From the NCBI RefSeq assembly GCF_000423205.1, contig NZ_KE383990.1, forward strand, positions 125,230-189,229: 64,000 bases of DNA, written 5' to 3'. Below, one piece after another: positions 17,280 to 28,331 of the stretch (position 1 is the stretch's first letter; every line of letters starts with the position of its first letter). Origin of the DNA: Jonesia quinghaiensis DSM 15701 (GTDB lineage: Bacteria > Actinomycetota > Actinomycetes > Actinomycetales > Cellulomonadaceae). The position numbers and the translations under genes were made by a program. Under the pieces are notes generated by a model, which was not told the DNA's origin, did not search any database, and saw only the letters and a program-made list of their open reading frames with translations.

Positions 17280-18463
17280 GGGGTTGTTTCTTGCCACCAG
17301 GCGGTGATTCCGCCGGTGAGGGTGTGCGCGTTGGGGTAGCCGGCGTCGTTGAGGGTGGCTGCGGCGAGGTGTGATCGGGTGCCTGATGTGCAGTAGAGAA
17401 CTAGTGGTGCGTGTTTGGTGTTGTGGGGGAGGTTGTCCAGGGCTGTTGTGGGGTGGGTGAGGATGGTGTTGAGGGGGATGTTGTGTGAGCCGGGGATTGT
17501 TGCGGTGGCGTGTTCTGTGGGGGTTCTGACGTCGATGAGGATGGGTGGGTTGGTGGTGTGTGCTTGGTGGAGTTGGGTGGCGGTGATGGTGGGGGGTGTT
17601 GTGGTGGTTGTGGGGAGTGCGCAGGTGGGGTCGTTGGCGAATTCTTTGGTCCAGCGTGTGACCATCGCGTGTGGTTGTGGTGGTGTTGCGCAGGTGGGGC
17701 AGGTGGGGTTTTTGGTGAGGGGGAGGTAGTTCCAGGTGCCGTCGAGTGCGTCGTAGATGCCGATGCGGTTGGTGAGAGGGCGGCCGATTCCGGTGAGGAG
17801 TTTGATGGCTTCGGTTGCTTGGGCTGTGCCGACGTGTCCGGGGAGGACGCCGAGGACCCCGCCTTCGGCGCAGGATGGGACGGATCCTGGTGGTGGCGGG
17901 GTGGGGTGTAGGCAGCGGTAGCAGGGGCCGTGTGGGGTGGCGAAGACGCTGAGTTGGGCGTCGTATTGGTAGACGGCTGCCCAGATGTAGGGGGTGTTGA
18001 GGGCGACGCAGGTGTCGTTGAGGAGGTAGCGGGATGCGAAGTTGTCTGTTCCGTCGATGACGATGTCGGCGTGTGTGACGGCGTTGATGACGTTGGTTGC
18101 GTCGATGCGTGTGGGGTGTTTTTCGATGTTTATGGTGGGGTTTAGTTGGGTGAGGGTGAGCGCGGCTGAGTCGACTTTGAGCATGCCGAGGCGTCCGTAG
18201 TTGTGTATGAGTTGTCGGTGCATGTTGGTGGCGTCGACTGTGTCGTTGTCGTAGATGGTGAGGGTGCCGACGCCTGCGGCGGCGAGGTGGCTGAGGACGG
18301 GTGAGCCGAGGCCTCCTGCTCCTACGACGAGGACGCGTGCGTTGCGTAGGTGGTGTTGCCCGGGTAGCCCGAATCCTGGGAGGAGGAGTTGTCGGGCGTA
18401 GTGGGTGTGTTCCTGGGGGGTCAGGGCTGGGGGTGTTGTGGCTGGTGTATGTGGGTGGGGCAT
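17276..18463 (-). CDS. moeB: MoeB/MoeZ-type adenylyltransferase with rhodanese domain
   Basis: A 395-aa two-domain protein. Residues about 15-260 are the ThiF/MoeB E1-like fold: VVGAGGLGSPVLSHLAAAG (ATP loop), the NMHRQ segment, DGTDNFASRYL, and zinc-site cysteines in CYRC and CPTC. Residues about 300-395 are a rhodanese domain with the active loop CTSGTRS. It adenylylates the MoaD C-terminus and supplies sulfur for the thiocarboxylate. It heads the minus-strand operon that runs to moaD. The coding strand is strikingly rich in C and A (ACC, CCC, CAC codons). Confidence 0.92.
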   Translation of the reverse strand: MPHPHTPATTPPALTPQEHTHYARQLLLPGFGLPGQHHLRNARVLVVGAGGLGSPVLSHLAAAGVGTLTIYDNDTVDATNMHRQLIHNYGRLGMLKVDSAALTLTQLNPTINIEKHPTRIDATNVINAVTHADIVIDGTDNFASRYLLNDTCVALNTPYIWAAVYQYDAQLSVFATPHGPCYRCLHPTPPPPGSVPSCAEGGVLGVLPGHVGTAQATEAIKLLTGIGRPLTNRIGIYDALDGTWNYLPLTKNPTCPTCATPPQPHAMVTRWTKEFANDPTCALPTTTTTPPTITATQLHQAHTTNPPILIDVRTPTEHATATIPGSHNIPLNTILTHPTTALDNLPHNTKHAPLVLYCTSGTRSHLAAATLNDAGYPNAHTLTGGITAWWQETTP

Positions 18464-18627
18464 ACTTTTGCCTTGTCTCGTGTGCTGAGGGGGCCTCTTG
18501 AGCCAGTATTGCAGTTAGAAACGATGATTGTTGTGTTTAAGGTCCTAGAAGTTTTGCGTTGGTGGCGTGACGGGTGTGACAACTTCTGGTGAGGCGTAAC
18601 GTCGTAGGGTCGCAGTATGTTGGACTC

Positions 18628-20706
18628 ATGCGTCCAGACACAGACCTTCAGCGAGCTAATAACACCATTGAGGTTGTTTCGGAGTACCAGCCTGCGGGTG
18701 ATCAACCTGCTGCTATTGCCGAGTTGGCGCGCCGGATTAGAGCTGGTGAAAAGGATGTTGTGTTGTTGGGGGCCACGGGTACTGGTAAATCGGCGACCAG
18801 TGCCTGGCTGATTGAGGAGCTTCAGCGTCCTACTCTCATCATGGCTCCGAATAAAACGTTGGCGGCGCAGTTGGCGACGGAGTTTCGTGAGCTGCTTCCA
18901 AACAACGCTGTTGAGTATTTTGTGTCGTATTACGACTACTACCAGCCTGAGGCTTATATTGCGCAAACTGATACCTACATTGAGAAGGACTCTTCTATCA
19001 ATGAGGAGGTAGAGCGCCTTCGCCACTCCGCAACAAACTCTCTGTTGACGAGGCGCGATGTTGTGGTCGTTGCCTCGGTGTCGTGCATCTATGGGCTTGG
19101 TACGCCTCAGGAATATGTTGACCGTATGGTACGTATCGATGTGGGTGATGAAGTTGACCGTGATGGGTTGCTCCGTCACTTTGTGTCGATGCAGTATTCC
19201 CGTAATGATGTTGCGTTTACTCGCGGTACTTTCCGGGTGCGTGGCGACACAGTTGAGATCATCCCGGTATATGAAGAACTAGCCATTCGTTTGGAGTTCT
19301 TCGGTGATGAAATCGAAGCGATCTATACGTTGCACCCGCTCACGGGGGAAGAAATCACGCAGGTGGATTCCATTCATATTTTCCCTGCGTCGCACTATGT
19401 TGCTGGGCCTGAGCGTATGGAACGGGCGATTGGTTCCATTGAGTCCGAGCTTGAGGGACGTCTCGCTGAGTTGGAACGTCAGAATAAGGTCCTTGAAGCT
19501 CAACGCCTTCGTATGCGGACGACGTATGACATTGAAATGATGCGGCAGATTGGGTCTTGTTCCGGTATTGAGAACTACTCTCGCCACATTGATGGGCGTG
19601 AAGCGGGAACCGCACCGCACACGTTGTTGGATTACTTCCCCGATGACTTCTTGTTGATCATTGACGAGTCGCACGTGACGGTTCCTCAAATTGGGGCCAT
19701 GTTTGAAGGGGACATGTCGCGTAAACGTGCCTTGGTTGAACATGGGTTCCGGTTGCCGTCAGCAATGGATAATAGGCCCCTCACCTGGGAAGAGTTCACC
19801 CAACGCATTGGGCAAACCGTGTACTTGTCAGCAACACCTGGCAACTATGAAATGGCGCTCTCTGACGGCGCTGTTGAACAAATAATCCGCCCTACTGGGC
19901 TTGTTGACCCACGTGTGACAGTGAAACCCACCAAAGGTCAGATTGATGATCTGTTGCACGAAATCTCTGAACGCACGGCGAAGAACGAGCGAGTGCTCAT
20001 CACAACGCTGACGAAGAAAATGTCCGAAGACCTCACGGATTATCTTCTGGATAAAGGGGTGGCAGTGCGCTACCTCCACTCGGACATTGACACGTTGAAG
20101 CGCGTAGAACTGTTGCGTGGGCTGCGCCTTGGAGAGTTTGACGTACTCATCGGTATCAACTTGCTCCGTGAGGGGCTGGACCTGCCAGAAGTCTCCCTCG
20201 TTGCGATTCTTGACGCGGATAAACAAGGCTTCTTGCGTTCTCCACGCTCTTTGATCCAAACGATTGGTCGAGCAGCCCGAAACGTCTCTGGTGAAGTGCA
20301 CATGTATGCAGACACCATGACCCCAGCAATGACCCAAGCGATTGAAGAAACAGAACGCCGCCGGGCAAAACAAATCGCTTACAACACTGAGCGCGGTATT
20401 GACCCACAACCACTGCGCAAAAAAATCGCTGATGTCACCGACATGCTCGCCCGTGAAGATATCGACACCGCTGACCTCCTCAAAGGGGGTTACCGCCATG
20501 CACCAGAACCTGGAAAACGTGAATCTGCCGTTGAAGGGGCGTTCGCGGTGTCAGCGACAGGTGACCTCACTGAACTCATCAACCAACTCACCGAACAAAT
20601 GCACCAGGCAGCTGCTGAACTCCAGTTTGAACTCGCGGCGCGCCTGCGAGACGAACTCTCAGACCTAAAAAAGGAACTCCGCCAGATGAAGAGCGCAACC
20701 TCATGA
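18628..20706 (+). CDS. uvrB: UvrABC system protein B (excision helicase-like subunit)
   Basis: A 692-aa damage-verification subunit of nucleotide excision repair. Residues near 45 carry Walker A ([11 protein letters not shown]), the beta-hairpin region is [12 protein letters not shown], motif II is IDESHV, and QTIGRAARN is motif VI. The C-terminal UVR motif ([25 protein letters not shown]) binds UvrC. I chose ATG 18628 (MRPDTDLQR matches the usual family start) over GTG 18589. Its stop overlaps the next gene (ATGA). No LexA-type box is evident in the 160 bp upstream. Confidence 0.97.
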   Translation: MRPDTDLQRANNTIEVVSEYQPAGDQPAAIAELARRIRAGEKDVVLLGATGTGKSATSAWLIEELQRPTLIMAPNKTLAAQLATEFRELLPNNAVEYFVSYYDYYQPEAYIAQTDTYIEKDSSINEEVERLRHSATNSLLTRRDVVVVASVSCIYGLGTPQEYVDRMVRIDVGDEVDRDGLLRHFVSMQYSRNDVAFTRGTFRVRGDTVEIIPVYEELAIRLEFFGDEIEAIYTLHPLTGEEITQVDSIHIFPASHYVAGPERMERAIGSIESELEGRLAELERQNKVLEAQRLRMRTTYDIEMMRQIGSCSGIENYSRHIDGREAGTAPHTLLDYFPDDFLLIIDESHVTVPQIGAMFEGDMSRKRALVEHGFRLPSAMDNRPLTWEEFTQRIGQTVYLSATPGNYEMALSDGAVEQIIRPTGLVDPRVTVKPTKGQIDDLLHEISERTAKNERVLITTLTKKMSEDLTDYLLDKGVAVRYLHSDIDTLKRVELLRGLRLGEFDVLIGINLLREGLDLPEVSLVAILDADKQGFLRSPRSLIQTIGRAARNVSGEVHMYADTMTPAMTQAIEETERRRAKQIAYNTERGIDPQPLRKKIADVTDMLAREDIDTADLLKGGYRHAPEPGKRESAVEGAFAVSATGDLTELINQLTEQMHQAAAELQFELAARLRDELSDLKKELRQMKSATS

Positions 20707-21611
20707 CAACACACGCCCCCACAGGGCTGTTTGTTGGGCTCAGTGTGCTTGACATCATCAACCGGGTCGAAGCCCCACCAGGAACAAACAAAAAAGTCAC
20801 AGCAACACAACAAGCCATTGCTGCCGGCGGACCAGCCGCAAATGCTGCGGTAACGTTCGCTGCCCTAGGCGGTCACGCGATACTGGTCACCGCGTTAGGG
20901 GAAGCTCCCGTGGCTGGGCTTGCCCGCGCTGACCTTGAAGCGCACAACGTGACCGTCATCGACTGTGCACCACCGACCTATCAACTATCCGTGTCCGCTG
21001 TTACCGTCACCGAATCAACGGGGGACCGCTCCGTAGTGTCCACCGACGCCCGACCTCTCACAGTGAGTTCCGATACTGCCGCAGCTTTACGACAAAACCT
21101 CGAGACGATCGCACCCCTAGACGTGGTCCTGATCGATGGTCACCACCCGGAACTTGCGCACACCGTGCTTGATGTACTTTCTCAACGCGCCTTAGACATC
21201 CCAGTCGTCATCGATGCCGGGCGGTGGAAACCACAATTCACAACACTCATACCGCGCGGCAACCACGTCATTGCCTCAGCTGACTTCCACGACCCACACG
21301 GATGGGTGCCTGCCAACCTCTCAGCCCCATCAACACTGCCAGGCGGGCCAACAGTGGTTCGCACACACGGTGCACAACCCGTCATGTGGTGGAATGGCGA
21401 GCATCACGGAACAGTACAACCACCCCGCGTTACCGCACAGGACACCCTCGGTGCAGGAGACGTCTTCCACGGCGCATACGCCCACTACTTGGCGGCAAAC
21501 CCCACACCACCGTCGAACATTGAACGTGCCATCACAGCCGCGGCAACCACAGCGGCCCACCGTGTCAGCAGCATCGGGCCCCGCCAATGGATAGCGACCC
21601 TCCCGGTGTGA
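20703..21611 (+). CDS. PfkB-family carbohydrate kinase
   Basis: A 302-aa ribokinase-like sugar or nucleoside kinase. The N-terminal [16 protein letters not shown] is the PfkB substrate-lid motif. The C-terminal [17 protein letters not shown] is the ATP and catalytic-Asp signature. Substrate cannot be assigned. The ATG overlaps the uvrB stop by 4 bases, so it is translated with uvrB; this coupling is not functionally explained. Confidence 0.88.
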   Translation: MTTHAPTGLFVGLSVLDIINRVEAPPGTNKKVTATQQAIAAGGPAANAAVTFAALGGHAILVTALGEAPVAGLARADLEAHNVTVIDCAPPTYQLSVSAVTVTESTGDRSVVSTDARPLTVSSDTAAALRQNLETIAPLDVVLIDGHHPELAHTVLDVLSQRALDIPVVIDAGRWKPQFTTLIPRGNHVIASADFHDPHGWVPANLSAPSTLPGGPTVVRTHGAQPVMWWNGEHHGTVQPPRVTAQDTLGAGDVFHGAYAHYLAANPTPPSNIERAITAAATTAAHRVSSIGPRQWIATLPV

Positions 21612-21680
21612 TCAACCTCCCGCACACAATGTGTGGACAACAGAAGAAAAACCACTGAACCTACCCCATAATTAACTCCA

Positions 21681-21793
21681 GTTGAAGGGGAGTATCCCAC
21701 AAACACTGCCCTCGTCATCACGGCCGTCCCGATGACGAGCCCGGGGGCAGTTGCTTGGCACCACGCCACGCGGGAGAGACCTTCGGTACTCCA
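21681..21793 (+). promoter_or_regulatory. yybP-ykoY-type manganese riboswitch
   Basis: The leader upstream of terC has the yybP-ykoY hallmarks: a 5' GGGGAGUA segment (21687-21694), a long GC-rich internal helix (CUCGUCAUC pairing with GAUGACGAG), and the 3' GGGAGAGACCUUCGGUACUCC-like closing region. This motif class senses Mn2+ and is known upstream of terC/alx genes. Identity is by motif and gene context; a covariance-model search was not possible. Confidence 0.8.
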
Positions 21794-21816
21794 TGAACCG
21801 TACCGGAGGTACATCA

Positions 21817-22809
21817 ATGGACGTGCATGCATCCCTATGGATCATCACGATCGGCATCATCATTGCCATGCTCACCATCGACTTCGTGGGCCACGTGCGC
21901 ACCCCACACGCCCCAACCCTCAAAGAAGCCGGAATCTGGTCAGCGTTCTACATAGCGATCGCTATCGTGTTCGGTATCGTCATCTGGCAGCTGTACGGTT
22001 CCACCTACGGCACCGAATACTTCGCTGGATACCTCACCGAAAAGAGCCTGTCACTCGACAACCTCTTTGTCTTCATTTTGATCATTGCAGCGTTCAAAGT
22101 TCCGCGTGAAGACCAACAAAAAGTACTACTCTTCGGAATCGTCGTTGCACTGATCTTCCGCACCGTCTTCATCTTCCTTGGCGCAGCACTCATCGAAAAC
22201 TTCTCGTGGGTTTTCTACCTCTTTGGAGCATTCCTCATCTGGACCGCTATACACCAAGCGATTCCAGCAAAAGAAGAAGAGGAATACCACGAGAACTTCC
22301 TCATCCGAAAACTCCGCGGAATCCTCCCCATCACAGACTCCTACGTCGGTGACCGCGTCTTCGTGAAAATCGACGGGCGCCGCATGGTCACACCCATGCT
22401 GATTGTCATGGTCGCTATCGGTTCTGCAGATCTACTCTTCGCCGTGGACTCCATCCCCGCGATCTTCGGCCTCACCCAAGAACCGTTCCTCGTCTTTGCC
22501 GCAAACGCCTTTTCGCTTCTAGGCCTGCGCCAACTGTTCTTCCTCGTTGACGGGCTCCTCGAGAAGCTCGTCTACCTCAACTACGGGCTAGCAGTAATCC
22601 TTGGGTTCATTGGTATAAAACTTGTCCTGCACGCACTGCACGTCAACGAGTTGCCGTTCATTAACGGCGGAGAACCAATCCTGGCAGCCCCCGAGGTCAC
22701 CATCGGCCAATCAATGACCGTCATCATCGGAACCCTGATCATCACGACCATCGCTTCCATCCTCAAAACACGCTACGACGAACGCCGCGGAATCACTCCA
22801 CCTGCCTAA
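21817..22809 (+). CDS. TerC family integral membrane protein (probable Mn exporter)
   Basis: A 330-aa TerC/Alx-type protein with about nine transmembrane helices. The family motif SLSLDNLFVFILI with its conserved acid is near residue 80, and DLLFAVDSIPAIFGLT near residue 210 holds the second acid pair. TerC/Alx proteins are linked to Mn2+ efflux, partly during extracytoplasmic protein metallation. GGAGG (21805-21809) precedes ATG 21817. The upstream Mn riboswitch supports Mn-controlled expression. A strong terminator follows. Confidence 0.9.
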   Translation: MDVHASLWIITIGIIIAMLTIDFVGHVRTPHAPTLKEAGIWSAFYIAIAIVFGIVIWQLYGSTYGTEYFAGYLTEKSLSLDNLFVFILIIAAFKVPREDQQKVLLFGIVVALIFRTVFIFLGAALIENFSWVFYLFGAFLIWTAIHQAIPAKEEEEYHENFLIRKLRGILPITDSYVGDRVFVKIDGRRMVTPMLIVMVAIGSADLLFAVDSIPAIFGLTQEPFLVFAANAFSLLGLRQLFFLVDGLLEKLVYLNYGLAVILGFIGIKLVLHALHVNELPFINGGEPILAAPEVTIGQSMTVIIGTLIITTIASILKTRYDERRGITPPA

Positions 22810-22825
22810 GGCGCCCTGCCCACAC

Positions 22826-22870
22826 CATAACGATGCCCGCCCCGTGAATCACGAGGCGGGCATCGTTATG
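22826..22870. terminator. Terminator after terC
   Basis: A perfect 16-bp stem (22826-22841 with 22855-22870) around a 13-nt loop lies between convergent terC (+) and the YciI-like gene (-). It is suitable for both strands. Confidence 0.85.
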
Positions 22871-22897
22871 CGTTCCACTATGTTCGATGACAACCGA

Positions 22898-23191
22898 TCA
22901 GTCAGTCTCAGCCCAAGCGCCAATAAGGATGTTCCACTCCACCACAGCTCTGTCTAACACCAAACCCTCCTGCCAAAAAGGATCTTCCTCAAGCAGCGCA
23001 ACAGCTGCGCCTGCATTATCAGCCTGGACAATAATCAACGCACCAGTCATATCTTCCTGGCGCACCGGCCCTGAGGCCAGCAACGACCCAGAAGCAGCGA
23101 GAGCACGAAGATAAGCGCGGTGAGCTGGGCGATGCGCATCAAGCCCAGCGGTATCTTCCGAATACACATAGGTAATCGCAAAAGTTTGCAT
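22898..23191 (-). CDS. YciI-like protein
   Basis: A 97-aa protein of the YciI/YCII fold (ferredoxin-like dimeric alpha+beta barrel). The pattern TFAITYVYSED, RPAHRAYLRALAASGSLLASGP and FWQEGLVLDRAVVEW fits the family, including the His of the conserved H-x-Y-L region. Function is unknown; some members act as small dehydrochlorinases or enzyme accessory domains. I placed the start at ATG 23191, because the longer frame to 23263 has no homology in its first 24 residues. Confidence 0.75.
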   Translation of the reverse strand: MQTFAITYVYSEDTAGLDAHRPAHRAYLRALAASGSLLASGPVRQEDMTGALIIVQADNAGAAVALLEEDPFWQEGLVLDRAVVEWNILIGAWAETD

Positions 23192-23290
23192 GCCCACATT
23201 CAACCACGCGACACGAGAGGAGCAACGGTCCGCAACGTTACGATCCGGTATACCCACCACCACACCTAGTGTGTCTCAACCCACAGTGTT

Positions 23291-23306
23291 TCGAACACCT
23301 GTGCGA
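23291..23306. promoter_or_regulatory. LexA/SOS box upstream of uvrA
   Basis: TCGAACACCTGTGCGA matches the actinobacterial LexA operator TCGAAC-N4-GTTCGA at 11 of 12 defined positions. It ends 30 bp before the uvrA GTG, a good place for repression. This suggests DNA-damage induction of uvrA. Confidence 0.65.
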
Positions 23307-23335
23307 AAACATCGAAGGGGACTTAAGATAAACGG

Positions 23336-26260
23336 GTGACTGATCGACTTATCGTCAAAGGCGCCCGCGAACACAACCTCCGCAGTGTGGACATCTCCCT
23401 CCCCAGAGACCAGCTCATTGTCTTCACCGGGCTCTCAGGATCAGGAAAGTCCTCACTCGCATTCGACACCATTTTCGCCGAAGGGCAACGACGCTACGTC
23501 GAGTCCCTCTCAGCCTATGCCCGGCAGTTCCTCGGCCAAATGGACAAACCAGACGTTGACTTCATTGAAGGTCTTTCGCCGGCTGTTTCCATTGACCAAA
23601 AGTCAACCAACCGCAACCCTCGATCCACCGTCGGGACGATCACCGAGGTCTACGACTACCTCAGGTTGCTCTTTGCGCGAGCAGGCACACAATACTGCCC
23701 CGAGTGCGGCGAAAAAATCACTGCACAAACGCCGCAACAAATCGTCGACCGCCTCCTTGAACTACCAGACAAAACACGATTCCAAGTTCTTGCCCCTGTC
23801 ATTCGTGGACGCAAAGGCGAATACCACGAACTCCTCGCAGACCTCCAAGCCAAAGGCTTCTCACGGGTGCGAATCGACGGAGAAAACCACCAACTCTCCA
23901 ACCCACCACAGTTGGAAAAGAACCTCAAACACAGCATCGACGTCGTTGTTGACCGTCTCGCCATCAAAGAGGGCATCAAACAACGCCTCACCGACTCCGT
24001 TGAAACTGCCCTGAACACCGCAGAAGGTCGCGTCATCGTTGACTTTGTTGACCTTGACGCCCAAGACCCAGAACGCGAACGACGATTCTCAGAAAAACGT
24101 GCCTGCCCTAACGACCACCAACTCACACTCGACGAAATCGAACCACGCACCTTCTCCTTCAACGCGCCCTACGGCGCATGCCCCGAATGCACAGGCATCG
24201 GAGTGCGCCTCGAAGTGGACCCAGACCTCGTCATACCCGATGACGAACGCTCCATCAACGACGGAGCCATCGCCCCGTGGTCGCAAACATCCTCCGAGTA
24301 CTACGATCGCGTCCTGACTGCCTTAGCGGAAGAGCTCGACTTCTCCCTCGACACCCCGTGGAAGGAACTTCCCAAGGGGATCCGCACCGCGATTCTGTAC
24401 GGCAAAGACCACAAAGTACACGTCAAATACCGCAACCGTTGGGGTCGCGAACGTGCCTACACCACAGGGTTCGAAGGCGTTATAGCAACCATCGAACGCC
24501 GCCACTCAGAAACCGAATCTGAATGGTCCAAAGAAAAATACGAAGCATACATGCGAGAAATCGCGTGCCCAGTATGCGACGGAGCCCGCCTCAAACCTGA
24601 AGTCCTCGCCGTAAAAATCGGAGGACTATCCATCGCTGAGGTGTGTGACTTGTCCATGGCGGCGGCAAAAGAGTTCCTCGATACCATCGAACTTGGGGTG
24701 CGCGAAAAACAGATCGCCGCTGCAGTCCTCAAGGAAATCCTCGACCGCCTAGGGTTCCTCCTCGACGTTGGGTTGGACTACCTCACCCTAGCCCGCCCCG
24801 CAGGAACCCTATCGGGCGGCGAAGCGCAACGCATCCGTCTCGCAACACAAATAGGCGCAGGTCTTGTTGGCGTACTTTACGTTCTTGACGAGCCCAGCAT
24901 CGGGCTACACCAACGCGACAACCGGCGCCTCATCGATACCCTCACGAGGCTCCGCGATCTTGGCAACACACTGATCGTGGTAGAACACGACGAAGACACC
25001 ATCCGCGCCTCGGATTGGGTCGTGGACATCGGACCTGGTGCCGGTGAACACGGAGGGCACGTTGTCCACTCAGGAAGCTACGAAGATCTCCTCACCAACG
25101 AAGAGTCAGTAACCGGCGCCTACCTTTCCGGGCGCCGCGAGATCGCACTGCCAGCCACTCGTCGGGCCACCAACCCCAAACGGGCACTAAAGGTCATTGG
25201 GGCGAAAGAAAACAACCTCAACGGCATTGATGTCACCTTCCCCCTTGGCGTGCTGACCGCAGTTACTGGAGTATCTGGTTCCGGGAAATCAACCCTCGTG
25301 AACTCGATCTTGTACACCGTTTTAGCGAACCAGCTCAACGGGGCCCGCATGGTCGCTGGGCGTCACCGCCGCGTCGATGGACTAGAACATCTCGACAAAG
25401 TTGTCCACGTAGACCAAGGACCTATCGGGCGTACCCCTCGGTCCAACCCTGCAACGTACACCGGGGTGTGGGACCACGTGCGGCGACTCTTTGCAGAAAC
25501 CACAGAAGCCAAAGTTCGCGGCTATGGGCCAGGCCGGTTCTCCTTCAACGTCAAAGGCGGACGCTGCGAAGCGTGCTCTGGTGACGGCACACTCAAAATC
25601 GAAATGAACTTCCTGCCCGATGTTTACGTTCCTTGCGAAGTGTGCCATGGGGCGCGCTACAACCGGGAAACACTGGACGTCACCTTCAAAGGCAAATCAG
25701 TACAAGACGTCCTCGAAATGCCCATCGAAGAAGCAGCCGAGTTCTTCTCGGCGGTACCAGCTATCGCACGGCACTTGCGTACCCTGGTCGATGTTGGTTT
25801 GGGATACGTCCGCCTCGGACAATCCGCCCCCACCCTGTCGGGTGGAGAGGCGCAGCGTGTCAAACTCGCAGCGGAACTCCAAAAACGTTCCACTGGCCGC
25901 ACCATCTATGTACTTGATGAACCGACCACCGGGTTGCACTTTGAGGACATCCAAAAACTCCTCACCGTCCTTCAAGGACTGGTAGATAAAGGCAACTCCG
26001 TCATCGTGATCGAGCACAACCTTGATGTCATCAAAAACTCTGACTGGGTGATTGACATGGGGCCAGAAGGTGGCTCAGGTGGTGGACTTGTGGTGGCAGA
26101 AGGAACCCCAGAAGAGGTTGCCGGAGCGCCGGGATCACACACCGGATTCTTCCTCAAAGAACTCTTGGACCAGCACTCACCAGTACCGCTTGGCGAAATG
26201 GTCCCTGACCCAGCACCTCCCGTCATTCGAGGACGCAAGAAAAAGACCGCGAGCGCGTAA
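23336..26260 (+). CDS. uvrA: UvrABC system protein A
   Basis: A 974-aa damage-recognition ATPase. It holds two ABC ATPase modules: Walker [10 protein letters not shown] (near residue 35) and GVSGSGKST (near 645), with signatures LSGGEAQR in both halves. Zinc-site CxxC pairs occur (CPECGEK, CPVCDG, CEAC and CEVCHG). GTG 23336 is followed directly by the conserved [23 protein letters not shown] stretch lies about 14 nt upstream. The coding strand is C/A-rich throughout and changes sharply at the border with uvrC. Confidence 0.97.
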   Translation: MTDRLIVKGAREHNLRSVDISLPRDQLIVFTGLSGSGKSSLAFDTIFAEGQRRYVESLSAYARQFLGQMDKPDVDFIEGLSPAVSIDQKSTNRNPRSTVGTITEVYDYLRLLFARAGTQYCPECGEKITAQTPQQIVDRLLELPDKTRFQVLAPVIRGRKGEYHELLADLQAKGFSRVRIDGENHQLSNPPQLEKNLKHSIDVVVDRLAIKEGIKQRLTDSVETALNTAEGRVIVDFVDLDAQDPERERRFSEKRACPNDHQLTLDEIEPRTFSFNAPYGACPECTGIGVRLEVDPDLVIPDDERSINDGAIAPWSQTSSEYYDRVLTALAEELDFSLDTPWKELPKGIRTAILYGKDHKVHVKYRNRWGRERAYTTGFEGVIATIERRHSETESEWSKEKYEAYMREIACPVCDGARLKPEVLAVKIGGLSIAEVCDLSMAAAKEFLDTIELGVREKQIAAAVLKEILDRLGFLLDVGLDYLTLARPAGTLSGGEAQRIRLATQIGAGLVGVLYVLDEPSIGLHQRDNRRLIDTLTRLRDLGNTLIVVEHDEDTIRASDWVVDIGPGAGEHGGHVVHSGSYEDLLTNEESVTGAYLSGRREIALPATRRATNPKRALKVIGAKENNLNGIDVTFPLGVLTAVTGVSGSGKSTLVNSILYTVLANQLNGARMVAGRHRRVDGLEHLDKVVHVDQGPIGRTPRSNPATYTGVWDHVRRLFAETTEAKVRGYGPGRFSFNVKGGRCEACSGDGTLKIEMNFLPDVYVPCEVCHGARYNRETLDVTFKGKSVQDVLEMPIEEAAEFFSAVPAIARHLRTLVDVGLGYVRLGQSAPTLSGGEAQRVKLAAELQKRSTGRTIYVLDEPTTGLHFEDIQKLLTVLQGLVDKGNSVIVIEHNLDVIKNSDWVIDMGPEGGSGGGLVVAEGTPEEVAGAPGSHTGFFLKELLDQHSPVPLGEMVPDPAPPVIRGRKKKTASA

Positions 26261-26286
26261 CCTAACCCTCCACTGAGAAGATTCCG

Positions 26287-28245
26287 ATGGCTGATCCCGC
26301 AACATATCGTCCTGCGCCGGGGGAGATCCCCACGAATCCGGGTGTGTATCGTTTTCGCGATGCCCAAAATCGGGTGATCTATGTTGGCAAGGCAAAAAAT
26401 CTGCGGTCGCGTCTGTCGTCGTATTTTCAGGATGTCTCTGCGTTGCATCCGCGTACGCAAACGATGGTGACAACTGCTGCTGGGGTTGAGTGGACCATTG
26501 TTGGCACTGAAGTTGAGGCTTTGGCGTTGGAGTACACGTGGATTAAGGAGTTTGATCCACGCTTCAACGTGAAGTATCGCGATGATAAGTCGTACCCGTA
26601 TTTGTCGGTAAGTATGTCGCAGTCTGTTCCGCGTGCGTTTGTGATGCGCGGGAAGAAGAAGCCTGGTGACCGGTATTTTGGTCCTTTTGGTCATGCGTGG
26701 GCGATCCGGGAGACGTTGGATCAGTTGTTGCGGGTGTTTCCTGTGCGGACGTGTACGCAGGGTGTTTATAACCGGGCGAAGAGTTCTGGGCGGCCGTGTT
26801 TGCTGGGATACATCGATAAGTGTTCTGCTCCGTGCACGGGCAAAATCAGTGAAGAGGACCACCGTGATCTTGCTGAGGACCTGTGCGATTTTTTGGCGGG
26901 GGACACAGGGCGGTTTATTCGTGAGCTTCGGCGCAAGATGCAGCAGGCTGCGGGGGATTTAGATTTTGAGCAGGCTGCACGGTTGCGTGATGATATTGGT
27001 GCGTTAGAGAGGGCGTTGGAGAAGAACGCTGTTGTGTTGTCTGATGCCACGGATGCTGATGTTTTTGCTGTTGCCCATGATGAGCTTGAGGCGGCGGTGC
27101 AGGTATTCCATGTTCGTGGCGGTCGGATCCGTGGCCAACGTGGGTGGGTTGCGGAGAAGGTTGAAGCTCTCGATGAGCGTGATTTTGTGGAGCACTTGCT
27201 GCAGCAGGTGTATGGGGAAAGTGCTGAGCCGCAGGTGCTTGATGTGACTGCGCAGCGTGATGCGGTGCCTCGTGAAGTTCTGGTGCCGGTGTTGCCGCAT
27301 GATGCGGGCACTGTGGCCAGTTGGCTGAGTGGGTTGCGGGGGGCGAAAGTCGACCTTCGTGTGCCGCAGCGGGGGGAGAAGGCTGCTTTGGCGCAGACGG
27401 TGTTGGTTAATGCTGAGCAGTCTTTGCGGTTGCATAAGTCGCGCCGGGCTGGGGATTTGACGAGTCGCTCGGAGGCGTTGCGGCAGATTCATGAGGCGTT
27501 GGATCTCGATGAAGCTCCTTTGCGGATTGAGTGTTTTGATATTTCCCATAATCAGGGGACGTATCAGTCGGCGTCGATGGTGGTTTTTGAGGATGGTTTG
27601 GCGAAGAAGTCGGGCTATCGGTTGTTTAATATCCGCGGTGAGTCGGGGGATGGCGCTGTTGATGATACGGCGGCGATGTATGAGGTCATCACTCGGCGGT
27701 TTAAGAATTATGTTCCCGGTGATGCTGCTTCCCCGCCAGCTGTGGATCACGGCGAGGTAAGCGCGGCGGCAGAGAAGGAACCGCAACGGTTTGCTTATGA
27801 TCCTTCTCTTGTTGTTGTTGATGGTGGTGCGCCGCAGGTTGCTGCTGCGGTGCGGGCTTTACGTGATCTGGGTATTTCGGATATTGCGGTGTGTGGGTTG
27901 GCGAAGCGGCTGGAGGAGCTGTGGGTTCCTGATGATGATTTCCCGGTGATTTTGGAGCGCCACTCTGAAGGCTTGTATTTGTTGCAGCGACTTCGTGATG
28001 AGGCACATCGGTTTGCAATTACTGCGCATCGGCGTCGGCGTTCTCAGGGGATGGTTGTTTCTGAGCTGGATGGTGTTGCTGGGGTTGGCCCGTCACGTCA
28101 GAAGGCGCTGTTGAAGCACTTTGGGTCGGTGAAGCGTTTACGGGAAGCTTCTGTTGAGGCTATCGCGCAGGTGGAGGGGTTTGGCCCCAAGATCGCTGAG
28201 AATGTGGTTGCTGCTTTACACCCGTCATCGACGGACGAACCTTGA
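26287..28245 (+). CDS. uvrC: UvrABC system protein C (excinuclease)
   Basis: A 652-aa dual-incision nuclease. The N-terminal GIY-YIG domain ([23 protein letters not shown]) makes the 3' cut. A UVR motif (residues about 205-240) binds UvrB. The middle RNase H-like domain has [11 protein letters not shown] and [10 protein letters not shown], carrying the acids for the 5' cut. A helix-hairpin-helix pair ends the protein. ATG 26287 lies 26 bp after uvrA. In contrast to uvrA the coding strand is strongly G/T-rich. Confidence 0.97.
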   Translation: MADPATYRPAPGEIPTNPGVYRFRDAQNRVIYVGKAKNLRSRLSSYFQDVSALHPRTQTMVTTAAGVEWTIVGTEVEALALEYTWIKEFDPRFNVKYRDDKSYPYLSVSMSQSVPRAFVMRGKKKPGDRYFGPFGHAWAIRETLDQLLRVFPVRTCTQGVYNRAKSSGRPCLLGYIDKCSAPCTGKISEEDHRDLAEDLCDFLAGDTGRFIRELRRKMQQAAGDLDFEQAARLRDDIGALERALEKNAVVLSDATDADVFAVAHDELEAAVQVFHVRGGRIRGQRGWVAEKVEALDERDFVEHLLQQVYGESAEPQVLDVTAQRDAVPREVLVPVLPHDAGTVASWLSGLRGAKVDLRVPQRGEKAALAQTVLVNAEQSLRLHKSRRAGDLTSRSEALRQIHEALDLDEAPLRIECFDISHNQGTYQSASMVVFEDGLAKKSGYRLFNIRGESGDGAVDDTAAMYEVITRRFKNYVPGDAASPPAVDHGEVSAAAEKEPQRFAYDPSLVVVDGGAPQVAAAVRALRDLGISDIAVCGLAKRLEELWVPDDDFPVILERHSEGLYLLQRLRDEAHRFAITAHRRRRSQGMVVSELDGVAGVGPSRQKALLKHFGSVKRLREASVEAIAQVEGFGPKIAENVVAALHPSSTDEP

Positions 28246-28331
28246 GGTTTCGTTGTCATTGAGTGACTGCACCTAGGTGGTTGCGGTGTGGCAGGTGCGC
28301 ATGCATGGTTTTTGTTTGGCATGCTAGTGGC

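Noticed and set aside
27004-27786. 260-codon frame antisense to uvrC
   Set aside because: Same skew-driven shadow; UvrC domains are complete on the plus strand.
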